A DNA stretch of 41,791 nucleotides from positions 1 through 41,791 of the forward strand of contig DVIA01000070.1 in the NCBI GenBank assembly GCA_018711655.1, written 5' to 3'. This DNA comes from Candidatus Pullichristensenella avicola. Lineage in GTDB: Bacteria > Bacillota > Clostridia > Christensenellales > Aristaeellaceae. The notes beneath the pieces were generated by a model that made no database searches, was not told where the DNA came from, and saw nothing but the letters and a program-made list of their open reading frames with translations. Every line of letters begins with the position of its first letter. Position 1 is the first letter of the stretch. Both the position numbers and the translations under genes were made by a program. This document shows positions 1 through 8,030 of this stretch, in pieces.

Positions 1-294
1 CAGATGCCATACAGGTTAAAGAATATGATCGTCAGTCTGACCGCTCCGTTTGGCGGCGGAACACAGGCGCAGAATTTGCCCGTCGCGGGGACGTTTCTGG
101 GGAGCAACGACGCAAGCGCGTGGACGCAGCTGGGGACGTTCGCAGACCGGCCAACGACGGAGGGCGCGGTGACGAGGCACGAATTGAACAACGCCACAGG
201 CTACAAGTACCTGCGCGTGCAGGTGACGCAGCCGGGCGCGGGCGTGTGGACGGGCTTTGCAGATATCCGCGTCGAGGGCGAAGTTGTATCATAA
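1..294 (+). CDS. C-terminal part of a phage tail/fibre-like protein (discoidin-like fold), cut by the window edge
   Basis: The reading frame is open at the left edge (a CAG codon precedes the first ATG), so this is the 3' end of a longer gene. The last ~75 residues look like a galactose-binding/discoidin (F5/8 type C) lobe: GSNDASAWTQLGTF followed by YKYLRVQV, which matches the common GSNDG-W--L / YRYLR pattern of that fold. Such lobes are frequent on phage tail fibres and baseplate proteins, where they bind cell-surface sugars. It ends 26 bp before an endolysin gene on the same strand. This is the usual order of tail then lysis genes in Bacillota prophages. The phage assignment rests on this context and the fold is recognised by eye only. 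Confidence 0.6.
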   Translation, partial: QMPYRLKNMIVSLTAPFGGGTQAQNLPVAGTFLGSNDASAWTQLGTFADRPTTEGAVTRHELNNATGYKYLRVQVTQPGAGVWTGFADIRVEGEVVS

Positions 295-320
295 CGACTG
301 ATAAGAAGGAGGAGGTATTC

Positions 321-1307
321 ATGGCAGTTATCATTGGTAGCGCGAGGATTGATGAACGCGGCAAGGCCAGCGGAGGCAAGGCGGGCGACCAGACGGGAAA
401 AGAGGTAAGCACGCAGAATTGGTATAAGCATTCCAAGGGTTGGGTGTTGTTGAGGCCGAAGGACCCGGAAAAGGCGGCGAAAATCGCGCAGGCGATGCGC
501 GCGGCCTGCGCAAACGACAACATCGGCTACGACCAGTACCAGAACCAGACGCTCTGGAACGAAGTGAAGGACAAAGGCTACGACCCCGCAAAGGCGAGCA
601 AGTCATGCGAGACGGACTGCGCGCGGCTGGTGCGCGTGTGCTGCGCCTACGCAGGCATCATGGCGCGCGATTTCTACACCGCGACGGAGGCCGCGTACCT
701 GATGGATACCGGCGAGTTCGTGAAGTTCACGTCCAGCAAGTACACCAATCAGGACGACTATCTGGGCGAGGGGGACATTCTCGTGACCAAAACAAAGGGC
801 CACACTGCGGTGGCGCTGACCAACGGCGATAAATACGACGGCGAAGTGGAGGAACCGTCCATCCCCCTTGGCAGCCGCATCCTGCGGGACGGCGACGATG
901 GCAAGGACGTGGAGGACCTGCAACGCCGCCTCAAGGCAGCGGGCTACGACCCCGGCGAAGTAGACGGCGAGTACGGCCCCAACACGGAAGCGGCGGTCAA
1001 GGCGCTCCAAAAGGATGCGGGCATCCTCATGGACGGCGAATTTGGGCCGGACAGCCTCAAGGCGCTGTTGGCGCTGGAGGTGGACGGCGACGCGCCGGAA
1101 GCAGAACCCGCGCCCGCCACTGGCAACGTGCTCATCACCGGCGGCGACGCCTGGCTGCGCACCGGGCCTGGAACGGCATACGACAAGGCCGGCGTGGCGA
1201 AAAACGGCGACAAACTGACCTATGCCAACGAGGACGGCTGGGTGCCCGTGCTGGCAAACGGCAGGATCCTCTGGGTGTCGGGCAAGTACGCGAAGGTGGT
1301 GGGGTAA
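321..1307 (+). CDS. Phage endolysin: NlpC/P60- or CHAP-like peptidase, PG-binding domain, SH3-like domain
   Basis: A 328-residue peptidoglycan hydrolase of a family common in Bacillota phages. The start at 321 is chosen because AAGGAGGAGG lies just upstream; the longer frame upstream has no such site. The N-terminus (GSARIDERGKASGGKAGDQTGKE) is the typical opening of these lysins. The likely catalytic cysteine is C100 in ETDCARLVRVCC and the histidine is H161 in KGHTAVALTNG. Residues ~185-250 form a PG_binding_1 domain (GDDGKDVEDLQRRLKAAGY). Residues ~265-328 form an SH3-like wall-binding domain (WLRTGPGTAYDKAG). It carries no signal peptide, so it would need a holin to reach the wall. No holin is visible beside it. 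Its last two domains resemble those of the second endolysin at 37972, but the catalytic domains differ. Confidence 0.85.
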   Translation: MAVIIGSARIDERGKASGGKAGDQTGKEVSTQNWYKHSKGWVLLRPKDPEKAAKIAQAMRAACANDNIGYDQYQNQTLWNEVKDKGYDPAKASKSCETDCARLVRVCCAYAGIMARDFYTATEAAYLMDTGEFVKFTSSKYTNQDDYLGEGDILVTKTKGHTAVALTNGDKYDGEVEEPSIPLGSRILRDGDDGKDVEDLQRRLKAAGYDPGEVDGEYGPNTEAAVKALQKDAGILMDGEFGPDSLKALLALEVDGDAPEAEPAPATGNVLITGGDAWLRTGPGTAYDKAGVAKNGDKLTYANEDGWVPVLANGRILWVSGKYAKVVG

Positions 1308-2224
1308 CCTCGTTCGCAAACCGCAAAGCACCATGATGTATATTTATTCGGCACCATGGCGGTTCCTTGCTTTTCAAATAGCGCGCACTTTTGCGATTCA
1401 TCTGCGTTGCTACAGGAGTCGGTGCCTCTGCCTACGGGGATCCAGACGACGCAAGACGGATTCTAGGGTTGCCTGAGCAACCAAGGGATAGTCTTGGAAA
1501 CAAGGCGTTTGGGAGATGTTTTCTTATCAATGCGACTTATTCCGAAGGGTAGAAGTCTTTATGCATACCCTACCAGGAAAGAAAAAGCCCTGGCAGGGGG
1601 TCTGACGTCGAAAGGCGGATGTTGGTATGTGGGGTATGCGCTGTAGGAGAAGGGTAGAAGAAACGATGAAAAGGAGAGGCGAAGGGATGGTGAAAAAGAG
1701 ACATTGGGGTAAGGGTTATGAAGCAAGCAGGAGCGGCGCAGGGAAGCGGGGCGAGATGTTTGCCCCAGGGTGCATGGCGAGACTGTGCGGAGGCAAGATG
1801 TCAGAACCTTCGTCCTAGAAGCGCGAGGAGATGTAGGGCAGAACCATGCGAAGCCGGGGCTGGGGAGCGCTGACGTACGAGGCAGGGTATTGAAAGGCTG
1901 GAGTTCGAGAGGCGCGGTCGCACGCCGAAACATTGCGTAGCTCTTTTGCGTGCGCGTTTGTTTTCCTGAGCGGGCAGGGCAAAAATGCGCAGATTTTTGA
2001 TATGGAATGGAGATGGCATGGGGAAATGATGCAGGAAACCAGAATCGGGGAAGCGTGATGGAGAATATCCAGGAAGAGACAAGGGGGTTATGTCGGAAAA
2101 CACAGGGACATTCATACAATTTTATTTTCGGGCCGCATAGAAATAAAGAGGAAATCCAAAGAGACAAATCCATTTCGGGTTCGGAGCACCTTGAATTTCC
2201 ATACATCATGCCAGGTATGCCGGA
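1308..2224. other. Gene-poor, lower-GC gap between the lysin and the ROK regulator
   Basis: No convincing gene is seen in these ~900 bases. The one long minus-strand frame (1559-2209) has Ser/Pro/Phe-rich, low-information protein sequence, no good ribosome site and no recognisable domain. A small hairpin lies at 1467-1482 (GGTTGC-CTGA-GCAACC), and CCAGG/CCTGG arms flank an A-rich loop near 1574-1594. Neither has a clear U-run. The base composition is closer to the ROK/NagB genes than to the rest of the window. Confidence 0.5.
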
Positions 2225-3457
2225 TTAGACGAAACTTCTCAATAGATTCTTCAGGACAAACGCGCTGATTGGCAGGAAATGGTTCTCGTCTTTCAGGTTT
2301 GAGCGGGAAATGGTAATGTTCCGATCAAAGCTTTTCACAATTCGACTGCGTGCGTATGAAATTGCGCGATCCATTATAAAATCATCCTGCCCCCGCAGAT
2401 ATCCAGTCAAAATGATCCGATCAGGATCGTAAATGTTGATGATGGTCGCCAATCCCATGCCCAGGTATTCAGAGACTTCATAGAGAAGACGGTGCGCTTC
2501 CAATGAGCCGTCTTTGTGCGCGGTGAACAACATCTCCGGCGAAATGGGTAGATGTCTTTGAACAACCATGTCGTAAAGGATATCTGATTTGTCAGAGAGC
2601 ATTGACGGAATGCGATTCAAAATATTGTTCATGCCGCAGTACTGTTCGAAGCAGCCGTTGTTTCCACAAAAACATTTGGGACCGTGAATATTCAAAGAGA
2701 TATGGCCAATTTCTCCAGCGATACCGTACTTTCCCAAAACCATTTTTCCATTGAAGAAATTGACCATGCCGACGCCCGAAGACAGATTCAGGAAAACGAC
2801 GTTCCTTTCTGAGGGATCAATGAACCGCATTTCGTAGAGCGCTTTGATTCGCGTGACGCCTTCTATGAGTACGGGAAGTTGTAATGCAGCGCTGAGAGGA
2901 GAAATTAAATTGACATTGTACCAGTTGTATAGCGGTAGGTCAATCGTCTGCACCGAATCTGTATTTTGCGGCGCATGCACCATTCCGCCGATGCAGATAC
3001 CAATGGCGTTTATACTATTTTGTATGTCCGGAAGCTGCTGATTGAAGAACCCCCGAAAAATATCGATGATGTTTTTAATGACTTCAAATTCTGAACGGGT
3101 TTCGCTGATGCGAAGATCGCATTGCACGGATTCCTCCGCAAGAATTTCACCTTCCAGGTTTGTTACGGCCAGACGTACTGCATCAGAGACATCCACGGCG
3201 ATGGAGGCGGTAATAATATTGTGTAAATTCCAGTTGAATTGCAATAATGTGCTTTTTCTTCCGATGGCGGATCGCAACTGTCTGCTTTCTAAGATGAGTT
3301 TCTTTTCTAACAGTTCCGTCACAATATTCGTTACAGTACCGGAACTCAATTTCAACTCGTTTGACAGTATCTGTCGGGACGCCTCCCCGTTATCAATCAG
3401 ATAGTTGAGAATGCCCAACGCATTTTTCCTTTTTTCAACAAGCACTACAGGATTCAT
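2225..3457 (-). CDS. ROK-family transcriptional regulator (NagC/XylR-like)
   Basis: A 410-residue protein. Residues ~10-65 form a winged helix (ILSNELKLSSGTVTNIVTELLEKK). Residues ~80-400 form a ROK domain with the zinc-binding signature H252, C262, C264 and C269 (GHISLNIHGPKCFCGNNGCFE). The ROK kinase residues are not conserved: the DxGxT phosphate loop reads AVDVSDAV, and the END catalytic segment reads IEGVTRI. It is therefore a sugar-responsive regulator and not a kinase. GAGGAGA precedes the ATG. It is transcribed divergently from a NagB-like gene 98 bp away, the usual arrangement for a regulator and its target. The ligand is probably an amino-sugar or related sugar phosphate (inference). 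GC content is clearly lower than in the housekeeping genes further right, which suggests recent transfer. Confidence 0.88.
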   Translation of the reverse strand: MNPVVLVEKRKNALGILNYLIDNGEASRQILSNELKLSSGTVTNIVTELLEKKLILESRQLRSAIGRKSTLLQFNWNLHNIITASIAVDVSDAVRLAVTNLEGEILAEESVQCDLRISETRSEFEVIKNIIDIFRGFFNQQLPDIQNSINAIGICIGGMVHAPQNTDSVQTIDLPLYNWYNVNLISPLSAALQLPVLIEGVTRIKALYEMRFIDPSERNVVFLNLSSGVGMVNFFNGKMVLGKYGIAGEIGHISLNIHGPKCFCGNNGCFEQYCGMNNILNRIPSMLSDKSDILYDMVVQRHLPISPEMLFTAHKDGSLEAHRLLYEVSEYLGMGLATIINIYDPDRIILTGYLRGQDDFIMDRAISYARSRIVKSFDRNITISRSNLKDENHFLPISAFVLKNLLRSFV

Positions 3458-3555
3458 GGATGTGTCTCCTCAACAATTCATATGTTTGTATTCCCGGTTC
3501 TGTTAAAAACGCGGCAGGAAAGCCGCACAGTTTCGCATTGGAGGGAGACGTCTTT

Positions 3556-4524
3556 ATGTGGAAGGGAAACGAATTTCCTTTTAAGCCGGCACGGTGGTTG
3601 CCACATGCCAATCTTACATTTGAAGAACTTGACAGAATTCGCAATATCCGGCGGGAGGACATGGAATATACCAATGAGAATGGATACAGTGTGCGCGTAG
3701 TACATGACCCAACGCTGCTAATGGTTTTGGATGTATTTCACCGCATCTATTTGAGCGATGTAAACAATACGCGCCTAACAATGATTTTTCCCAATCAATG
3801 GCCGGGCGCATATCAGGCCATCGCAGAAATGGTCAATCGCTGTAATGTTTCCTGTCGCAATGTCCATGCTTTTGCAATGGATGAATGGGCGGATGAAGAT
3901 GGCAATGTCGCCCCGTTGACCTATGGCGCAGGATTGGGATATTCTTTCCGAAATCACTTCTATGGAAAGATTCGCGAGGACTTGCGCCCGGATGTAGAAC
4001 AGTGGCATGTGTTTACAAATGAAAACAAAGGAACAGATGTTTATTCCTCGATTATCGAAGAAATCGGCGATGGCGGTGCAGATGTAATATACACGGCGAC
4101 TGGGTGGCCGGGGCATACCGCTTTTATTGACCCGGGGGCGCCGGAATTTCAGGCCGGTTCGTTGGAAGAATTTTGCAAACTCGGCTCTCGTTTGACCACG
4201 GAAACCCCGCTGACCATCTGTGAGAATTCTTTATTGCCTCCTATGGGCGCGTCTGGAGACGTATGGGCAGTGCCGCCGCGGGCGGTTACCATTGGACCGC
4301 GAGACATAGTCAATGCGCGAGAGCGTTTTGAGGTGCACAGCTTTGTCAATGCAGATGGCAGTTCATGGCAGAGAATGATCTCGCGGCTGGAATTGTACGG
4401 ACCTATTTCAATGGAGTGTCCCGCCTCAATTTTGCGGTTGGGCAGGGGAATCTGCTATGTCAGCGAGGCGATCGCCCGGCCCTTTGGTAGCTGGCAAAAT
4501 GGTCAACCGGATTGGACCTTATAA
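3556..4524 (+). CDS. Glucosamine-6-phosphate deaminase/isomerase-like protein (NagB/6-phosphogluconolactonase superfamily)
   Basis: A 322-residue protein from the ATG at 3556, which has GGAGGGAG eight bases upstream. A longer frame from 3460 lacks such a site and would run into the regulator's promoter region. Family motifs are present: FAMDEW (NagB has MDEY), GWPGHTAFIDPG (NagB has GxxxDGHIAFNEPG) and TIGPRDI. It is longer than classical NagB (~240-270 residues) and fits the large clostridial branch annotated as glucosamine-6-phosphate isomerase. It would convert a phosphorylated amino sugar to a ketose phosphate and ammonia in the cytoplasm, but the exact substrate cannot be read from sequence. 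No transporter or other catabolic gene accompanies it. It shares the lower GC of the divergent ROK regulator. Confidence 0.8.
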   Translation: MWKGNEFPFKPARWLPHANLTFEELDRIRNIRREDMEYTNENGYSVRVVHDPTLLMVLDVFHRIYLSDVNNTRLTMIFPNQWPGAYQAIAEMVNRCNVSCRNVHAFAMDEWADEDGNVAPLTYGAGLGYSFRNHFYGKIREDLRPDVEQWHVFTNENKGTDVYSSIIEEIGDGGADVIYTATGWPGHTAFIDPGAPEFQAGSLEEFCKLGSRLTTETPLTICENSLLPPMGASGDVWAVPPRAVTIGPRDIVNARERFEVHSFVNADGSSWQRMISRLELYGPISMECPASILRLGRGICYVSEAIARPFGSWQNGQPDWTL

Positions 4525-4739
4525 GGACATCCTTTAAAGGCGACAATTCAAAACGATTGCAGATTTTCATCGACCATAATGCTTGGAATATGACGAAGGA
4601 TTGCTTGCGAGGGCGACGAATGGAATGACGCAATAGACCAGACGTCGCCTTCATACAGAGACGTTGCGCGTGAGAGGGAGGATCAGCGAGCCCATTTTAA
4701 ACATTATTGCAAAGGGTTCTTGTGTTGCCAAATTCTAGC

Positions 4740-4790
4740 AAAAGACTCACCGCATGCGGTGAGCCTTTTTATACCAACTATTGTTGGTAT
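4740..4790. terminator. Bidirectional terminator region between the NagB-like gene and tRNA-Leu
   Basis: A perfect 18-bp palindrome at 4746-4763 (CTCACCGCATGCGGTGAG) is followed by CCTTTTT on the plus strand and by TCTTTT on the minus strand. A second hairpin at 4771-4790 (ATACCAAC-TATT-GTTGGTAT) lies directly after the tRNA 3' end on the minus strand. Together they can end both the plus-strand transcript and the tRNA transcript. Confidence 0.75.
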
Positions 4791-4793
4791 TTA

Positions 4794-4876
4794 TGGTGCG
4801 GTCGACGGGACTTGAACCCGTACGGTCTCCCACACGCCCCTCAAACGTGCGCGTATGCCAATTCCGCCACGACCGC
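4794..4876 (-). tRNA. tRNA-Leu (anticodon GAG), CCA encoded
   Basis: Read on the minus strand, a seven-pair acceptor stem (GCGGTCG with CGACCGC) closes the molecule. It has the GTGGCGGAATTGGCA D-arm typical of leucine tRNAs, a long variable arm, a TTCAAGTCCC T-loop and an encoded CCA. The anticodon loop is TTGAGGG, giving GAG (complement at 4840-4842). The 3' end faces the lower-GC island to the left, which makes it a plausible integration site for that element. Confidence 0.95.
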
Positions 4877-4887
4877 AGAACAGTAAT

Positions 4888-4916
4888 ATTATACATGACG
4901 ATGGGCGGTTTGTCAA
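4888..4916 (-). promoter_or_regulatory. Consensus promoter for tRNA-Leu
   Basis: On the minus strand, TTGACA and TATAAT are separated by exactly 17 bases and end 11 bases before the tRNA 5' end. Both hexamers match the housekeeping sigma-A consensus perfectly. Confidence 0.9.
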
Positions 4917-4990
4917 GAGGAAGGAGCAACAATTTACGGAGGGTTGCTGAGCGCGCGATGAATGCTGCATGAGGAGCGGCGCAGATACGG

Positions 4991-5310
4991 GAGGCGTTTG
5001 TCGAAAGGGTTGGGGCGGCGGGGAAGCATTGTTTCTGGTTACGCAGAAGAGATGCGGGGAGATGTAGGATGACGAATTTCCGCGGTCGTTCGCGCATTTT
5101 CGCTTTTATACGGATACGAGAGGCGCTTGTCGAAAGGGTTGGGGCGGTAGGGAAACATTGTTTCTGGTTACGCAGAAGAGGCGCGGGAAGATGTGGAATG
5201 GATGGCGAATTTCCGCGGTCGTTCGCGCATTTTCGCTTTTATACGGATGCGGGAGGCGCTTGTCGAAAGGGGTTAGGCGGCGGGGAAGCATTGGCTTTGA
5301 GGGCGCAGAA
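4991..5310. repeat. Imperfect tandem repeat, ~130-bp period, in the gap between tRNA-Leu and the AlkA-type gene
   Basis: Units starting with GAGGCG(T/C)TTGTCGAAAGG begin at 4991, 5120 and 5253, giving spacings of 129 and 133. The first two copies are nearly identical over their full length, including GAATTTCCGCGGTCGTTCGC. The third is truncated after ~50 bases. No gene is supported between 4877 and 5401; the open frames there are translations of this repeat. Function is unknown. Confidence 0.8.
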
Positions 5311-5401
5311 AGCTTTCAGGGGAAGGGAGCCGCGGGGCGTCCGAAGGACGCGCTCGACGCGGAGGTGGAGCGTTGGCGGCGCGGGAGAAACGGCGTGCCG
5401 A

Positions 5402-6088
5402 TCAGATGCGCGCAGGAACGCTTTGGCGACGGTTTGTCGCTCCGCTGCGAAGGCGGTTTTCCGGGGCGGGGTCGGTCAGCCCCTCGACTTCGCCGCAGGC
5501 GGCGGCCCAGATATAGAAGCTGGCCACGCTGCCATAGGGTGAGAAGCGCCGGCGATAGCGCTCAAAGCGCGCGCGGTCGATCTCGCGGTGACGGTAGATC
5601 ATGCGCAGGCCGCGGCGAATGGCGAGGTCGCCGTAACTGAACACATTCGGCCGCTGCAGACAGAACAAGAGGATCATTTCCGCTGTCCACACACCGACGC
5701 CCTTGATGGTGGAAAGGATGGAAATTGCCTGCGCGTCGTCCATTGCGCGCACGGCCTCAATGTCGAAATCGCCGCGGCAGACGCGCATGGCAAAATCGGC
5801 GATATACTGCGCTTTGCGCAGGCTCATGCCCAGCGGGCGCAGCGCTTCCGGGCCGGCCGCAGCCACAGTTTCGGCGGAGACTGTGCCCAGCGCCGTCTGC
5901 ATTCGCGCCCAGATCGCGGCTTGCGCCCGCATGGAGACCTGCTGGCCGACAATATGGTGGACGACCGCCGAGAACAAATCGGGATCGACGGCGCGTTCGA
6001 TGTGGCCGACGCGGTCGATGACCGCGCCGAGTTTTTTGTCGCGGCGCTTCAAATAGTCCGTTTCCCGTTCGCCATATTGAAAGATCAT
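5402..6088 (-). CDS. DNA-3-methyladenine glycosylase II (AlkA-type HhH-GPD)
   Basis: A 228-residue base-excision repair enzyme that removes alkylated bases from DNA. The start at 6088 follows GGAGGGTTGAAA. The HhH-GPD core is clear: a helix-hairpin-helix at ~124-142 (LSTIKGVGVWTAEMIL), then the catalytic aspartate D154 in FSYGDLAIRRGL. QQVSMRAQAA at ~49-58 is also typical of the family. It lacks the C-terminal four-cysteine iron-sulfur cluster of Nth/MutY and the N-terminal domain of E. coli AlkA, as in other short Gram-positive homologues. It stands alone between two repeat-bearing gaps, and no promoter of quality was found upstream. Confidence 0.9.
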   Translation of the reverse strand: MIFQYGERETDYLKRRDKKLGAVIDRVGHIERAVDPDLFSAVVHHIVGQQVSMRAQAAIWARMQTALGTVSAETVAAAGPEALRPLGMSLRKAQYIADFAMRVCRGDFDIEAVRAMDDAQAISILSTIKGVGVWTAEMILLFCLQRPNVFSYGDLAIRRGLRMIYRHREIDRARFERYRRRFSPYGSVASFYIWAAACGEVEGLTDPAPENRLRSGATNRRQSVPARI

Positions 6089-6592
6089 TTTCAACCCTCC
6101 CAAAACGCCGGCGCGGGACACGAACGCGCTCCATGCCCCGCGCCCTCCATGCGGTTGCGTCTCGTTATGAACGCGCGGACGGCGCCTCGCCCAGACGGCG
6201 GACGGGAGAGCCCCACGCGGACATTCTGGGGTTTGCGGCGATCGTTGGATTCTGTTGCTTCCGAAGGCGCCGCGCAGGAAGGCGGGGCGCGAAGCGGGGA
6301 CAGGCAGTTTGTGAGATCACGGGGCTGCGATTCGCGGCGGAGGTCGCAGGGATGGAGATGCCCCGTGGCGGAGATGCCCCGCGACGCGGGCGCGAAGCGG
6401 AGATGTCCCGTGGCGGAGATGTCCCGCGACGCGGCGCGAAGCGGGAACCCAGCGGTTTGCGGGGCCTTGGGGTTGCGATTCGCGGCGGAGGCGCGGGATG
6501 GGCGCTGTTTTGGCGCCGGAATCGACCGCTTGCGTCCCGTGGGTGCGCGATGAGACGGCGCTGGGTGGGTTGCCGGGAGCGGGCTCGGGCCG
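6089..6592. repeat. GC-rich gap with short direct repeats (45-bp and ~147-bp spacing)
   Basis: No gene is supported. GATG(C/T)CCCGTGGCGGAGATG occurs at 6357 and 6402 (45-bp period) and is followed in both cases by CCCGCGACGCGG. GG(C/T)TGCGATTCGCGGCGGAG occurs near 6324 and 6471, ~147 bp apart. Open frames crossing the region have Arg/Ala/Pro-rich products typical of non-coding GC-rich DNA. Confidence 0.65.
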
Positions 6593-8017
6593 TTACAGCT
6601 TGATCTCGCCCATTGCGCGCGCCGCGTGGCCGGCAAGCACGGGATCCACCTCGCGTGCGACGAAGTTTTCCGTCTGCTCGGCGGCGCGACCGGTGTAGTT
6701 CTCCGGCGAGAGCAACCGGGTCAGGTGCTCGTGATCCATGGGGAAGGCGGGATCGGCGGCGATGCGCTCCATAAGGTCGCTTTCCAGGCCCTCCTGTTTC
6801 ATGCGCGCGGCCGCGGCCTGCGAATGCACGCGAATGCGCTCGTGCAGTTCCTGCCGGTCGCCGCCCAGGCGCACGCCTTCCATGAGGATGGCCTCGGTCG
6901 CCATAAAGGGCAGGTTTTCCATGACGCGCTTTGTGATCATTGCCGGATAGACGACCATGCCGTTTGCGATGTTGGCGTAGAGTTCCAAAACCGCGTCGGT
7001 GGCCAGGAAAGCCTCCGGCAGCGAGAGGCGACGGTTGGCGCTGTCGTCCAGGGTGCGTTCGAACCACTGGGTGGCGGCGGTCATCTGCGCGTCCTGCGTA
7101 AGCGCCATCACATGGCGGGAGAGGGCGCAGATGCGCTCCGAACGCATGGGGTTGCGCTTATACGCCATGGCGGAAGAACCGATCTGTCCTTTTTCAAACG
7201 GCTCTTCCATTTCGCGGAAGGACTGCAGAAGGCGCATGTCCTGCGCAAACTTATAGGCGCTCTGGGCGACGCCGGCGAGCGCGCCAAGCACGCGGCTGTC
7301 CAACTTGCGCGGATAGGTCTGCCCGGAGACGGCGAAGCACGCCTCCATGCCCACCTTTTTGGCGATGCGCCTTTCCAACTCGTCCACTTTCGCGCCGTCG
7401 CCGTCAAAGAGCTTCATAAAACTCTCCTGCGTGCCGGTGGCGCCGCGGTTGCCCAGCAGCTTCAAGGAGGAGAGGGCGAAATTGATCTCGTCCAGGTCCA
7501 TCAGCAGGTCCTGCATCCACAGGGTGGCGCGCTTTCCCACGGTGGTGAGTTGCGCGGGCTGCAAATGCGTGTAGCCGAGGGTGGGCAGGGCCTTGTATTC
7601 CAGCGCGAAGGCGCGCAGACGGCGAACGACCTCGACGAGCTTTTCGCGCGTGAGGGTCAAGGCGTCGCGCAGCATGAGGATATCGGCATTGTCGGTGACG
7701 TAGCAGGAGGTCGCGCCCAGGTGGATGACGCCGCGCGCGCCGGGGCAGACGTCGCCATAGGCGAGCACATGGGCCATGACGTCGTGGCGGGTGCGTTCCT
7801 CATGGCGGCGGGCGGCCTCGTAGTCGATGTCGCAGATGTGGGCCTTGAGTTCGTCCACCTGCTCTTGCGTTACCGGCAGGCCCATTTCCATCTCGCTTTC
7901 GGCCAGCGCCACCCAGAGCTTGCGCCAGGTGGTGAACTTGCGGTCGGGCGAGAAGATTTCCTGCATTTCGGGGCTGGCGTAGCGGCTGTTGAGCGGCGTT
8001 TCGTAGGTATTGCGCAT
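6593..8017 (-). CDS. purB: Adenylosuccinate lyase
   Basis: A 474-residue enzyme of the fumarase/aspartase superfamily. It performs two fumarate-releasing steps in purine synthesis: SAICAR to AICAR, and adenylosuccinate to AMP. The start at 8017 follows AAGGGGG; the longer frame upstream runs into purA. The superfamily signature is present as GSSAMAYKRNPMRSE around residue 285. GATSCYVTDNAD (~95-106) and TLGYTHLQPAQ (~150) carry the other active-site residues. It begins 13 bp after the purA stop codon, so the two genes of the IMP-to-AMP branch are co-transcribed. Confidence 0.97.
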   Translation of the reverse strand: MRNTYETPLNSRYASPEMQEIFSPDRKFTTWRKLWVALAESEMEMGLPVTQEQVDELKAHICDIDYEAARRHEERTRHDVMAHVLAYGDVCPGARGVIHLGATSCYVTDNADILMLRDALTLTREKLVEVVRRLRAFALEYKALPTLGYTHLQPAQLTTVGKRATLWMQDLLMDLDEINFALSSLKLLGNRGATGTQESFMKLFDGDGAKVDELERRIAKKVGMEACFAVSGQTYPRKLDSRVLGALAGVAQSAYKFAQDMRLLQSFREMEEPFEKGQIGSSAMAYKRNPMRSERICALSRHVMALTQDAQMTAATQWFERTLDDSANRRLSLPEAFLATDAVLELYANIANGMVVYPAMITKRVMENLPFMATEAILMEGVRLGGDRQELHERIRVHSQAAAARMKQEGLESDLMERIAADPAFPMDHEHLTRLLSPENYTGRAAEQTENFVAREVDPVLAGHAARAMGEIKL

Positions 8018-8030
8018 TGGTTTGGCCCCC

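Noticed and set aside
1559..2209. Possible 216-residue minus-strand gene in the left gap
   Set aside because: It has Ser/Pro/Phe-rich sequence without domain features, no convincing ribosome site, and no link to its neighbours.
1308..4740. Integrase, transposase or insertion-sequence ends in the lower-GC block
   Set aside because: No recombinase frame and no terminal inverted repeats were found. Transfer is inferred only from composition and context.
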